From Glandiceps talaboti (taxonomy: Eukaryota; Hemichordata; Enteropneusta; Spengelidae): 64,000 nt of DNA. The DNA is taken from positions 1,298,501-1,362,500 of the forward strand of contig NC_135549.1 in the NCBI RefSeq assembly GCF_964340395.1, in the 5' to 3' direction. Shown one piece after another: positions 27,779 through 36,351 of the stretch. The number at the start of each line of letters is the position of its first letter. Positions within the stretch are counted from its first letter, which is position 1. Under the pieces are notes generated by a model. It had not been told where the DNA came from. It was given only the letters and a program-made list of their open reading frames with translations, and made no database searches. The position numbers and the translations under genes are program-made.

Positions 27779-30700
27779 CCCAATCTTCATATTGTGTTAC
27801 TGGAGATTTTCTAACTTTCTTCTCCTTTTCACTGTCTATCATGAACATTATGGCAAGCTACATTACTAGCATTGGCATTGTTCAAAAAGGCGAACTGTTA
27901 TTCAAGTGACATTTTTTAGATTCAAAATATACCTCATGCATTTGAAATATTGAACAATGATACTTGTCACTCAAAATCACTTGTGATTTGCTTATACTTT
28001 GTTGGAATGAGGTCAGGCCACTGTCAGCATGATGGACTGAAATTACCTCAATCTTTGGTAAACATTAAGAATTGTTGAAAGTATTGTACAAGATAAAACT
28101 GTACCTGAGCTAAACAGCAACATAAAGCTTGACAAGGCAACTTGGTGAACTGTTCTTGAAGATTTTTAAGCCTGGAAACTGTCAATCTTTCTCTGTTACC
28201 ATAGTCCACATACAAGACATCTACTTCAGCATCATCTGACACACTTTCACTACTACTACATATTGATGGTGCTGGGCTGACATTGCCTGAAAAGATAACT
28301 GTCATTATTAATGCGTACTGACGGCTGCAAGGTTAAGATTGTCTGAAAAGTTATACAAATTACAATATAATGCATAGACAGCTAATTTTAGACAAAATCA
28401 ATATCAATCACACTGATGTTAGAAGTAGACAACTACCATGCATCTAGTACAGATTGTTAGATAGATTGATTTTGGCATGATACACAATCTGAGTGACTAT
28501 GGGAAAGTTTAATGGACAGATGTCCTAAACTGGCAAACACTGTGTTCAGATGGATAGTTGTCTTAAACTTACAAACACTGTTGAGATGCACAGTTGTCTT
28601 AAACTTACAATAACCATATTCAGATAGACAGTTGTCCTAAATTTGCAAACACTGTGTTCAGATGGACAGTTGTCCTAAACTTACAAACACTGTGTTCAGA
28701 TGGACAGTTGTCTTAAACTTACAAACACTGTGTTCAGATGGACAGTTGTCCTAAACTTACAAACAATGTGTTCAGATGGACAGTTGTCTTAAACTTACAA
28801 ACACTGTGTTCAGATGGACAGTTGTCCTAAACTTACAAACAATGTGTTCAGATAGACAGTTGTCTTAAACTTACAAACTGTATTCAGGTGGAGAGTTGTC
28901 CTAAACTTACAAAACATATTCAGGTGGACAGTTGTCTTAAACTTACAATAACCATGTTCAGATGGACAGTTGTCTTGAACTTAGTGTTGAGATGGACAGT
29001 TGTCTTAAACTTACAAACACTGTGTTCAGATGGACAGTTGTCTTAAACTTACAAACACTGTGTTTAGATGGAGTTATTGCCAACTGACAACATTGTGCTC
29101 AGATGGACAGTTGTTTCAAACTTATTTACAGTGTTGAGATACACTTATTTCTAAGTAACAAGCATTTCAAACAAACCTGCACTGTATTTAGATGGAGAGT
29201 TAACTTCTGATATTGCTGTTCTGCTGACATTATGAACGGCCATTATTCTTCCTCTATACCATGTATCATCTTTTGTGAAGCATGCAGCAACCATCATACC
29301 AATAACAGGTGGTTCTGACAATAGCTCATCATTTTCTCCAAGTCGATAGTAGAAATAGCTGAAAGATTATCATAGTAGTAAATAAAATACAGCTTAATTT
29401 TCATTTCCTGTATTGGAGAACTCTGTTCATATATATATATATAGTTTGCCATTGTTTTCTTTTTTTTCATTTAGTTATTATTGTTCATTTTCCACATGGT
29501 CCAACAATTTGTTAAAGAAACAACTAAATTATGGTCTTGGATTCATATCTCTAAAATGTTTCTTTATACTAGTATATATAGCAATGTATGTATTACTCAA
29601 TAATATGTGACTTGTGTATAATCAACAGGTCTATCTATCCCATAAAGAGAAGTGGTGGACAAGAGTGTGCCAGTAAGAATGAACTGTATTCCAAAGGTTT
29701 CTTGCTACTAACAGCTGGAAATTTGCCTAAAATGCACATTAAATTGACAAAATGAGACTTACCACATTTCTTCTACAAGTTCATCTAAAGTTGAGTGAAC
29801 AGGCTGCACCCAGAACATTGCTGGACTAATTACATCTGTAACAAACACTTCAACAATGCTGCCATCTTTGAATGTCAATGCAGAAATGTAAGGACCAGGA
29901 GGTGAAGGTGGTATTACTGTTAATGGATGGATTTTCATTTCTGCAGATTTGGAATTAACGGGTTCTGATGAAATACAATCTGGCAAAGGCTGGAATTTTG
30001 CATGACCATCATTAGGTGTTACGTGGTGCTGCTGAGAGTTGACTCTTCTGTCCCTTCTTGGTTCTGTTTTTGCTGTCACTGCTCTTTCTCTTTGGTTCAT
30101 TGAATTCTTTGTGTGGTGGCCTACCTCTGTTCTGGTAGATGATTCTATTGATGTAGACTTTATTTTAACTTCTGAAACTGCAGCATTTTCTGTATCTCGT
30201 GGTGATCCATGTTGTGTCACTGAATCTCTGTCTTGTTTACTACATACCCCAGCTTCAAATTGAATCTTTTGAATGTTGCTGCAGGAATTGTTCTTAGAAG
30301 TTACAGCTTTCTGTCCATCAAAAAGCTGCTGACTACCTTTATTGGGCACTGTCTCTGTCTTCCTTCTTCCTGGAGTTTCTTGTTTCTGTCTATTGCTGTT
30401 CACCAAATGAGGCGATATAACAATGGCTTCTTTCACTCTATCAGATGACACAGCACTCTTGTTTTGTTGAGTATCTCCATGTGACATACATCTACCGACT
30501 GGGACTGGTTTAGCTTCTTGTTTGACAACTGTATTGTTTTTCAAAGTTTCAAAACGTTGGTTGATTTTCACTTTGTCTCTTGCATCTGTACAACTTGTAT
30601 ATAGCCTTTCACTAACCTGACCTTTACTACTGTCTTTCCATAACTGTTGTTTTGACCATGCAATGTCAACATCTTCCACTTTCTTCACATCAGATTTGTT

Positions 30701-33264
30701 TTTAGTTTCTTTTCTAATGTGTTTTGGTTCCTTTGAATGTTTGCTCTGTTCTTTGGTCTGTTCTGGCAATCTGTTCTGTCTCCTTGAATGTTCTGGCAGT
30801 CTGCTTGGTTCTTTTGTATGTTTTGGCAGTCTGCTCTGTTCTTTTGGATGTTCTGGCAGTCTGCTCATATATGGTGCATATGGCTGTGAACGTTGTCTGG
30901 CACTGGTTTGATGCCTCAGTTCTGGGCGGAAATCAAGTTCCCTCCAACTTCTTGGCATCTTCCTGGATTTCTGATTATTGTTTGAGTTGTTTGTCCCTCG
31001 TCGATACAGAACCTGACCTTCACAGTTGTTCTTTCCGTGTTGTGTATCATTACCCACATTCTTACCGTTGTGTTCTGTAACCTTACTGCTCTCTTCTAGC
31101 CATGACAGGACATCTTTAACTTTCTCCTTTGATATCTTTTCCTGTATCAGATAATCTTCTCTTCTTTCATGAGGTCTATGAAACTTTGGACTAGGTCTCA
31201 TTTTTTCTGGTGTATCTGCATCACAAAATCTGGAATCCATACTCCATACTTCCGGGTCACTTGGACACACATAAGCTTCAGCTTTTCCAACACTTGATTC
31301 AGTTTTTGCAACTGGCACATAAACTTGTTCTCTGTCTACTGCTGTTTTGTCATCACACTTCATATCTGCAGCTGAGTTAAGTGGACTGTGTACTTCTGAA
31401 GACTGTGTATCTCTGCTGTCATTACTTTGACATGGTCCAACTGATCTCTTCACAGGGCTACCACTTGTTCCTTGATGAGTACTTGATTGAGTCCGAACAG
31501 CCTTCCCACGTCCTCTACCATTACCAACCTGACGGGGTTGCTGACTCTGTTCCTCCTGGTTCCCAAGTACTTCTTCTCCTCTCTCTAGCCAAGGGTCACT
31601 CACAGCTTTCTTGACATTATCCGCCCTGATATTATTCCTGGACATTGTGGGAGCTGTTTCCTTCAAGTTTCTAGCCGATAACTCTGTTTTAGATTCCATA
31701 AAATTTATCTCGCTGTCACTTATCCCTTCTTTTTCTTCTTTTATCTGGCACAATCCTCCAATGTCTCTCTTTCTGAGCTGAGACATAACATCGGTTTTAA
31801 CTGTCTTCTCACTTTTTTTGCTATTGTTTTTTTCTTCCTGTACTTGTTTTTCACTTTTTCTGCATTTTCTTCCTTTCATGGTAACCTCTTCACCTTTCTC
31901 ACTGACATCACTAACCTTGTCTGGGGCTTCCTCTTTTTTAATCAGTTTGATAACTTTATGTTTTGATACTGTACTTGATCTGCTACCATGGGATATCTCA
32001 CTGCTAAGTTCTGTGTCCGATACACTCTCAGTGGAATGACTCGAGTCATTTCCTTCTGTGTCTGAAAACAATTCATGAAGTCTCAATGAATACTACTTGA
32101 TATCAACAACAATAATTTGCTAATCATAATTTCATCACTGTGAAAAACAACTTACTTCAAACCTTTTGGTAAACATATTTCTTTTCACCCAGATATATGT
32201 CAGTTGGAGGAATATTGTTTTCCAATACCAGTATTTCCAACAAAAGTACTGCATATTATTACGTATTTTACTTGTGCCAGTTGTACGAGCATACTAATAA
32301 TATTTGAACTGCAGTGCAATACTGAAAACACTACTGCATACCTGCATGTACTTGATATGCAAATGAAGGTGTGATCATTCATTGAACACAAAATTGTGTG
32401 ATCGCACAATGTTATTTGTATGGAAATTTGCCGTTTCAGATAAACCTATGTAATAATAACGGAACCCCATTCCTTGTGAGTTCCAGTGTGGGAACTTAGG
32501 GGTATTTGCACTCTTGTTTACAGTGTTTTCTGCTGCACTTTCACAAGTGTACTGCTGAATAGAACACTGCAAGCACTCATGCAGATACCCCGAGTACACC
32601 ACACTTGCACTATAAGTCACAGGGCTCTGTCATATCATCTATAAACTTACCGGTCTCCTCAGAGGGTAACATAGCACTGATCCATAGTAGTCTATCCAAG
32701 CACTTTCCAACTGTAGAACTAATGTCCTGATAACGTCTGTGAAATCGATGCTTGTCACTCTCTCTCAACAGTTTTTGTGCAACTGTTACAGCCTGGGAAA
32801 GAAAGTAATATTCTTGTAAAGTAAATATCTTTACAGTTAATGTCAACATTTGTTCTTCAAATGAAGATTCATCTATGTTGGTAATCCACTGGATGTTAAG
32901 GTTTGGTTTCAAACACAAATTTGAAAATTGTTACCTGAACATTTCGACTGCATACTTTAGTCTTTGTCAACAGATTGACCCATTATTCATACGAACGCAT
33001 GAGCTTACTAATGTAAACAGACAAAACAGACACTGAGGGTGATACAAACTTTCAGGCACCGATCACGCCTTAGCACGACTGCCTTAGGGTCTAACAGCTA
33101 GACTATGTGTTTCATTGATTTATAAATATTCAGATTATACTTACTGGTCTGACTAAGTCAGAGAGATACTGGTGCATCTGTTCTTCTTGTTCTTCTATAG
33201 CATTTAATTTCATCCTCAACTGACGTTTTCCTTCTTCCATAAACTTTTTCCTTGATGAGGCCAT
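12044..33264 (-). CDS. Multi-Tudor protein with CCCH finger and C-terminal RRM (TDRD type)
   Basis: Spliced gene with coding exons, 5' to 3', at 33145-33264, 32651-32792, 29763-32061, 29177-29358, 28105-28286, 25203-27589, 24345-24445, 23118-23309, 22798-22890, 22184-22357, 19756-19840, 19160-19313, 18289-18452, 17547-17603 and 12044-15101. All junctions are GT-AG and phase-compatible. The sum is 9390 nt, or 3129 residues plus stop. The order is a short helical N-terminus, a disordered charged region, Tudor 1 (about 815-1060), a disordered region, Tudor 2 (about 1585-1805), a CCCH finger (1877-1896), Tudor 3 (about 1920-2110), a repetitive Gln-rich tail and an RRM-like fold (about 3015-3095). 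The Tudor cores carry YVDYGN, YVDFGN and YVDYGN, so the cage Asn for methylarginine is present in each. Proteins of this type scaffold PIWI/piRNA granules; that role is inferred from the family. I cannot assign an ortholog: no RING, MYND, LOTUS or helicase domain is visible. The start is the first ATG in a good context (ACAAGATGG). Exon boundaries are high confidence; the function is moderate. Confidence 0.87.
12160..12390 (-). CDS. C-terminal RRM-like domain of the Tudor protein
   Basis: The order of predicted strands and helices fits an RRM: SLLLVQRLP (RNP2-like strand), a helix with FPMAMTLFNG, VCVTSISML, LGQAFVKFAT (RNP1-like, matching G-x-[AG]-F-V-x-[FY]), a helix with DDTDKAI, and DTLYLEKW. 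Tudor plus RRM is known in TDRD10 and in insect Vreteno-type proteins, but with a different order and size. The assignment is from motif reading only. Confidence 0.6.
15200..15412. repeat. About 20-bp degenerate tandem array, 10 copies
   Basis: The unit is near CAGGTGTAAGTAGGTATTCC. It lies in intron 14 just upstream (minus strand) of the last Tudor exon. Confidence 0.88.
15530..15613. repeat. 39-bp direct duplication
   Basis: Two identical copies containing CAGGACTTGTTAGTCACTCA. Confidence 0.9.
15775..16890. repeat. 25-26-bp satellite, about 43 copies
   Basis: The unit is near CTAGCATGACATTAGGTGAA plus CCCTGG, with CATGACATCGGG variants at the right end. It fills 1.1 kb of Tudor intron 14. 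Confidence 0.95.
16891..17546. other. Intron 14, unique part
   Basis: AT-rich intron sequence. The plus-strand frame at 17217-17483 has no splice or domain support. Confidence 0.5.
17547..22357 (-). CDS. Tudor gene exons 10-14: Tudor domain 3
   Basis: Exon 10 (22184-22357) opens the domain with EGSWVAVEM and HFWVQLPFG. Exon 11 (19756-19840) is an acidic linker. Exon 12 (19160-19313) carries GEIVCAQYTVDNRWYRAL. Exon 13 (18289-18452) carries VEVFYVDYGNSEWLPIS across the junction, and exon 14 (17547-17603) ends the SN-like half with NKRLIAHV. All phases agree. Intron 10 contains a 1.5-kb TIR transposon and intron 13 is mostly unique sequence. Confidence 0.87.
18030..18243 (-). mobile_element. 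Diverged copy of the same SINE family
   Basis: The minus strand reads GATGGCTGAGCAGTTAGC at the head. It shares GATGCTCAGTTTGACC and ACACAGGTTTTCCCC-like blocks with the element at 52.1-52.3 kb, in the same order. It lies in intron 13 of the Tudor gene, just upstream on the plus strand of exon 13. Confidence 0.6.
18770..19105. repeat. 18-bp repeat inside a larger degenerate duplication
   Basis: Three copies of TTTACTAGGCGAGACAAA (18895-18950) lie within two or three diverged copies of a longer block marked by CATCTTTACTTGCATA and TGAATGTTTACTAGG. Tudor intron 12. Confidence 0.75.
19549..19638. repeat. 41-bp direct duplication
   Basis: Two copies containing ATGATGTATTGGCAATATTC. Confidence 0.9.
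20112..21611. mobile_element. 1.5-kb non-autonomous DNA transposon with TIRs
   Basis: The ends are CAGGGCTCGAAATTCG and CGAATTTCGAGCCCTG, a perfect 16-bp inverted repeat, flanked by TAATT on both sides (20107-20111 and 21612-21616) as a candidate 5-bp target duplication. Subterminal copies of GTAGCCCA/TGGGCTAC occur near both ends. No transposase frame is present. CAGGG...CTCGAAATT ends resemble hAT-like elements, but an 8-bp duplication is not seen, so the superfamily is open. It lies in intron 10 of the Tudor gene. Confidence 0.75.
22322..22510 (-). repeat. Tandem duplications of an acceptor/exon start
   Basis: The 5' end of Tudor exon 10 with its acceptor (TTCATTCACAG, then GTCATCCAGTGACAAAGTAG and AAGCTATGTG) is followed upstream by two diverged copies. 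In the nearest copy the acceptor reads TTCATTCACAT, so AG is lost. The copies are about 75 bp apart. Confidence 0.8.
22573..22614. repeat. (GT)n microsatellite
   Basis: About 20 GT dinucleotides followed by degenerate GT/GC sequence; intron 9 of the Tudor gene. Confidence 0.95.
22798..22890 (-). CDS. Tudor gene exon 9: CCCH zinc finger
   Basis: The 93-nt exon enters in phase 1 (A/AG) and encodes CRVFSQEGRCYRGDTCPYEH, a perfect C-x8-C-x5-C-x3-H zinc finger (C1877, C1886, C1892, H1896). The longest open frame through this stretch is a different one and hides the finger. Exon 8 (23118-23309) and exon 10 both fix the CCCH frame. CCCH fingers usually bind single-stranded RNA; RNA binding here is inferred. 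Confidence 0.93.
23038..23056. repeat. Poly-C tract
   Basis: An uninterrupted C run next to exon 8 of the Tudor gene (intron side). Confidence 0.95.
23457..23915. repeat. 41-bp satellite with donor-like motif, about 11 copies
   Basis: The unit contains CAGCCAACCAGGTAAGTACT and GTTAATTCTACTGTGG. CAG/GTAAGT is a consensus 5' splice site on the plus strand, antisense to the host gene. The array lies in intron 7. Confidence 0.95.
24006..24180. repeat. 51-bp tandem repeat, about 3 copies
   Basis: The unit contains ACCACATGGAGATAGAATTT. Tudor intron 7. Confidence 0.9.
24545..24895. mobile_element. Interspersed repeat family D, longest copy
   Basis: The ends TCCCATATTTTACC and AAATATTGGGAATATAAAAT form an imperfect inverted repeat. 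Parts recur at 53659-53785 (TACCATGCAC..GCCA then AAAAAATATGGAAT) and, reversed, at 62530-62700 (ACCCTTAAGTCAC, GGGGATAACATAATTATA). It is in intron 6 of the Tudor gene. A MITE-like origin is inferred. Confidence 0.6.
25203..27589 (-). CDS. Tudor gene exon 6: SN-like half of Tudor 1, disordered region, Tudor 2
   Basis: This 2387-nt exon starts VSPPEGSVMW directly after a TTTATTACAG acceptor. The upstream CA/TG microsatellite and its frame are not coding. After the SN-like segment comes a long acidic Ser/Glu-rich region with a 10-codon minisatellite (ESLEDRT repeats, about 26625-26815). Tudor 2 follows, with DDKFYRAVVIDI and VFYVDFGNTELVSV. The exon ends TNEWTE(K) at an AAA/GTAAGC donor. Exon 7 (24345-24445) completes the extended Tudor unit with GILINQELVNLGLA, a typical SN-like ending. 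Confidence 0.86.
27634..27776. repeat. (AC)n microsatellite with ACAGAC prefix
   Basis: A long AC run in intron 5 close to exon 6. It opens several spurious frames, including the apparent upstream extension of exon 6. Confidence 0.95.
28105..29358 (-). CDS. Tudor gene exons 4-5: Tudor domain 1
   Basis: Exon 4 (29177-29358) encodes the first Tudor strands with the motif DDTWYRGRI. Exon 5 (28105-28286) encodes VDVLYVDYGNRERLTV and ends LAQ before a phase-0 GTACAG donor. A Ser-rich insertion between exon 4 and the YVDYGN strand makes this domain longer than usual. The flanking SN-like half is completed by the start of exon 6, as expected for an extended Tudor unit. Intron 4 holds a 38-bp satellite that resembles the exon 4 donor junction. 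Confidence 0.85.
28520..29115 (-). repeat. 38-bp satellite resembling the exon 4 donor junction, about 15 copies
   Basis: The minus-strand unit reads AACTGTCCATCTGAACACAG then TGTTTGTAAGTTTAAGAC. The real exon 4 end reads AACTCTCCATCTAAATACAG TGCAG/GTTTGTTTG. About 19 of 23 aligned bases match, plus the GTTTGT. The array starts about 60 nt beyond the donor. Confidence 0.85.
29763..32061 (-). CDS. Tudor gene exon 3: long disordered charged exon
   Basis: This 2299-nt exon is rich in Ser, Lys, Glu and Gln. It contains a run of imperfect 10-residue repeats around RLPEH/KEQS (about 30690-30870), a short coding minisatellite. Its last 40 codons start Tudor 1 (GSIVEVFVTDVISPAMFW). The acceptor is TGTTTTCAG and the donor TG/GTAAGT. 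The frame joins exon 4 through a split Cys codon (TG+C). Antisense open frames over it are shadows. Confidence 0.85.
32651..33264 (-). CDS. Tudor gene exons 1-2: N-terminal helical segment
   Basis: Exon 1 (120 nt, 40 codons, phase 0) begins MASSRKKFMEEGKRQLRMK and ends at a CCA/GTAAGT donor. Exon 2 (142 nt) follows a clean TTTCCCAG acceptor and encodes a Lys/Arg/Glu-rich, Leu-spaced segment ending LPSEE. The composition suggests a short coiled coil. No RING or MYND cysteines are present, which argues against RNF17 and TDRD1 orthology. A possible acceptor 28 nt before the ATG suggests at least one upstream non-coding exon. Confidence 0.82.
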
Positions 33265-33292
33265 CTTGTATCATCGCAATGACTACTTCTAC
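33265..33292 (-). other. Candidate 5' UTR segment of the Tudor gene
   Basis: On the minus strand an acceptor-like TGTTTTAG lies immediately before this 28-nt segment, which then runs into the start codon. If the acceptor is used, transcription starts in a separate non-coding exon further right, possibly near 34-35 kb. This is inference from the acceptor alone. Confidence 0.35.
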
Positions 33293-33987
33293 CTAAAACA
33301 TGGAATGACAAGTCAATCAGTAACTGGTACAATTAATTTTATACAGCATTTTAAAACAGATCAGCAGAATATTTGGATGTTTCCAAGTGTTGTACTGATC
33401 AAAGTTGTACTTTTCGATTATTAGGGAGGAATACGTCAATATTCTTATGAAAAATTTACTGAGCTATTATCAAGTAGTTAATTTTACAAGGGTGACACTG
33501 GTAGTAAAAACAACAATAGGTCTACGAAGATCAGCACACCTGTCTGTGTGAGTGTTTATTTACGTTGTGGTGTTATTAGTGATTATGCACTGTCTTATCC
33601 TAGCCTGAGTGTCTTTGACCATGTGAATGACATGTATCACCATGGCAACATTTGTTATCACCAGATGCAGAAGCTATTCTTTATATTTGTCTCTTATCTT
33701 CATGACGACCTATGCATGACCTTCTAATCGCTACTTCAGGGTGGGGAATTGCATTACTTCAGACTGATAGTCAGTGAGAGGACGGGGGGGGGGGGGGGGG
33801 GCAGTGTTTGGTTGTCGTTTACTCATGTATGTATCTACTCATTTGTCAGGTTATTTTGTTTGTTTGTTTACTTGTTTGTTTGTTTGTTTACTTGTATATT
33901 TATTTTGTTTTGTTCATATTTGTAAACAACTAAATGAGCCTGAGCACCCTGTGGGCTGCACGTTCCTGCGCCCCCCGTTCCCCTTTG

Positions 33988-34009
<22 letters not shown>

Positions 34010-34030
<21 letters not shown>

Positions 34031-34120
34031 TTTATTGCCCTTTGAATCAGCAAGAGACAACATATGACTACAAAAAGAAGCTTTGGCATATGTGGTATTG
34101 AACCCATCTTGTCGACACGG
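34010..34120 (-). mobile_element. Possible tRNA-SINE remnant with (ATT)n tail
   Basis: On the minus strand GGGTTCAATACC resembles a tRNA B box. It is followed about 70 nt later by GGGCAATAAATATT and an (ATT)n microsatellite, a common SINE/LINE tail. No A box is visible because the 5' side runs into a poly-G tract. Weak evidence. Confidence 0.3.
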
Positions 34121-34211
34121 TGGGGGGGGGGGAAAGAGACAACACTGGTAAAGAAGTGGGTTACATGTGAGTGTTACCTTGTGGCTAGTTCTGCTTCCAG
34201 CGCACGCGTTT

Positions 34212-34340
34212 CGGAGTAGGGAGGGACGACTTACTACGTATGCAAGCAGGACTACCTTAATATTAAACCTTGTGACGAAACGATGATGAAGTAGTCCTGC
34301 TCGCTAGCATACTGAGTAAGTCGTCACTTCCTTCTCGACG
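34212..34340. repeat. Imperfect inverted repeat between divergent genes
   Basis: The left arm 34212-34255 contains GACGACTTACTACGTATGC, and the right arm 34290-34340 contains the near reverse complement GCATACTGAGTAAGTCGTC. AGCAGGACTAC near the loop pairs with GTAGTCCTGCT. The loop is about 34 nt. It could be a small foldback element or a cruciform-forming sequence. Confidence 0.7.
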
Positions 34341-35357
34341 CCTACATACACCGTCTGCAAGCAGGACTTTCGCTGAAAGACAAATACAGTATTTGCTGGA
34401 GATAATGGCGAGGTAATCCCAAAATGTAACAAATATTAATGATTGACCAAAGATGTATGCAGCAAAAATCCCGCCAGTCATGTGACCATGCATATTTGAA
34501 CTAGTCTAATGACGGTAATGTATGGATCGTAACGAGCACACTGACAAAGTGTGCATTTTATGTCTGTTCACAAAATATAATCATTCAGCTTACCCTAACG
34601 GATCTCCCTTACCTATTCTGTCAAACTAATTTACGCCTGAAACGTTCCAGCAAGTTTCTAACGTGTGCCTTCCCTACCACTGCCGACCTAGCACGTGTTA
34701 CCCACCTTCTCAAAACACCCAGCTTCACACAAGACTCGTACTAAACAAACAAACCGTTTAGTAAATCTGGCACAAAGTCAGATGTTTTTGTTCTAAGATA
34801 TGAGAATCAATTTAAAATTGTTAAGCAGTAACAAAAGGCGCACTTTAAGGAGAACAGAAAACTTTAAGAAGATGCCATTTTTGAGTTCATAGAAGTTGGC
34901 ATTAGTTCGAGGTTGAAGAACCCCTGGGACACCACGTGACTTTCGGCTGCAATACGGAAGCGGAAGTTGCGTATTAGTCGTGCCAACACAGCTGTCTAGT
35001 GTTTTCATGAAATTAAACGCGGCGATGACATCTCCATAGCATGGATTCGAAGACTTGGGCTGCTCGTAACAGATGAGATATCAAGAATTCCATTTGCTGC
35101 AAATGTTCAGGTTGTGGATTGGAGTAAAAAAGCAGCCGAGTGCAAAGGCAGAAAGATCGACACATAGTGCGAGGCCCACTGTGACTTGTATTATTTTGTA
35201 AGTGGTGCTGTAGGCATCACACCGTACATGAAGTGACGGCTGCATATTACTATTATTATTGCAAGAACATCGAAACTTGGAGTAATTATACTTACGAAAT
35301 TAGAATGTAAGATTGCTGAAAATCCAATTGTTATATCTCCTTCGTTACAAATAATTT

Positions 35358-36304
35358 ATGACTTCCGTTGTAACAGACATTGCTATTGACAAGCAAGTCA
35401 AAATGGCAGGCTCCAGACAAAACAAGAAATTATTCCTAATAGCAGCATGTATTTTTGGAGTGGCATTCTACGGATGGATGAAATTACTTTTCGTAATCAA
35501 TTCTTACGATCTCAGACCAAAACCAATTCCCTTATATCAACTGGAAACATTTTCCTGTGTTGTCGATCATAACCATGTAGGTAAATTCATATTTATTTAT
35601 TTATTTTTAAAATATTAATGCAGGCAGGGTTCTAGCTGCAATAATTGTAGAGTTTGCTGTAATTTTGAGAGGTTTTTCTGCTGTTTTTGTGCTTTTTGTC
35701 GTTTCGATGTTTAACTTGAAACAAACACAGGTTAAACATCGAAACGACAAAAAGCACAAAAACAGCAGAAAAAGTCCTCAAAATGACAGCTAATGCTACA
35801 ATTATTGTAGCTAGCAGGGTCCATACTATTACTAGCTGCAATAGTTGTAACGTTTGTTTGATTTTGAGCTCTTCTTTCTGTTTTTTATTTTTTTTCAAGG
35901 TCAAAGGTAACAGAAAAAGATCAAAAACAAGAAAAAACAGCTCAATATCAAACAAATGCTACAAGAATTATCGCAGCTACATGACTTAAATGAAATTGGC
36001 AACAAATAAATACTACAAAGTGTCTTGAATGGGCAACAAATGGCATGATTTTGATATTTGACCCCATAGGTCAAGATCAAAGGTAAGGGTCCCAAAAGAA
36101 AGCTTTCACCTGATAATGTGGTAGTCTTAGACACTCAAATGTAATCTCTGTGTATTAGTTTGTTGAGTTACTTAGTACATATTGATTTATAACTACAAAT
36201 ATGGTCACCATTCTATCAAAATTATACATGTCATGAAACAAAGTGTTTTGTACCAGGTTTGAATGAAATTAAATTGTGTCAGAGAAATGACGTATTACGG
36301 ATGC

Positions 36305-36351
<47 letters not shown>

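Larger units (their letters stand above)
33293..35357. promoter_or_regulatory. Divergent promoter region of the Tudor and HIT-like genes
   Basis: The two genes are head to head and this stretch separates their coding starts. The right part (34900-35000) is the most promoter-like: a CACGTG E-box at 34933-34938 and two adjacent CGGAAG (ETS-type) sites at 34955-34966, in locally CG-richer DNA. The stretch also has a G tract (33784-33801), a TGTTT-rich run, an (AAT)n tract (33979-34030) and a hairpin at 34212-34340. No TATA box is obvious. That one element drives both genes is inference. Confidence 0.45.

Noticed and set aside
27591-27790. N-terminal extension of exon 6 with Cys-Val repeats
   Set aside because: It is the (AC)n microsatellite. 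A strong acceptor TTTATTACAG and phase 0 place the exon start at 27589.
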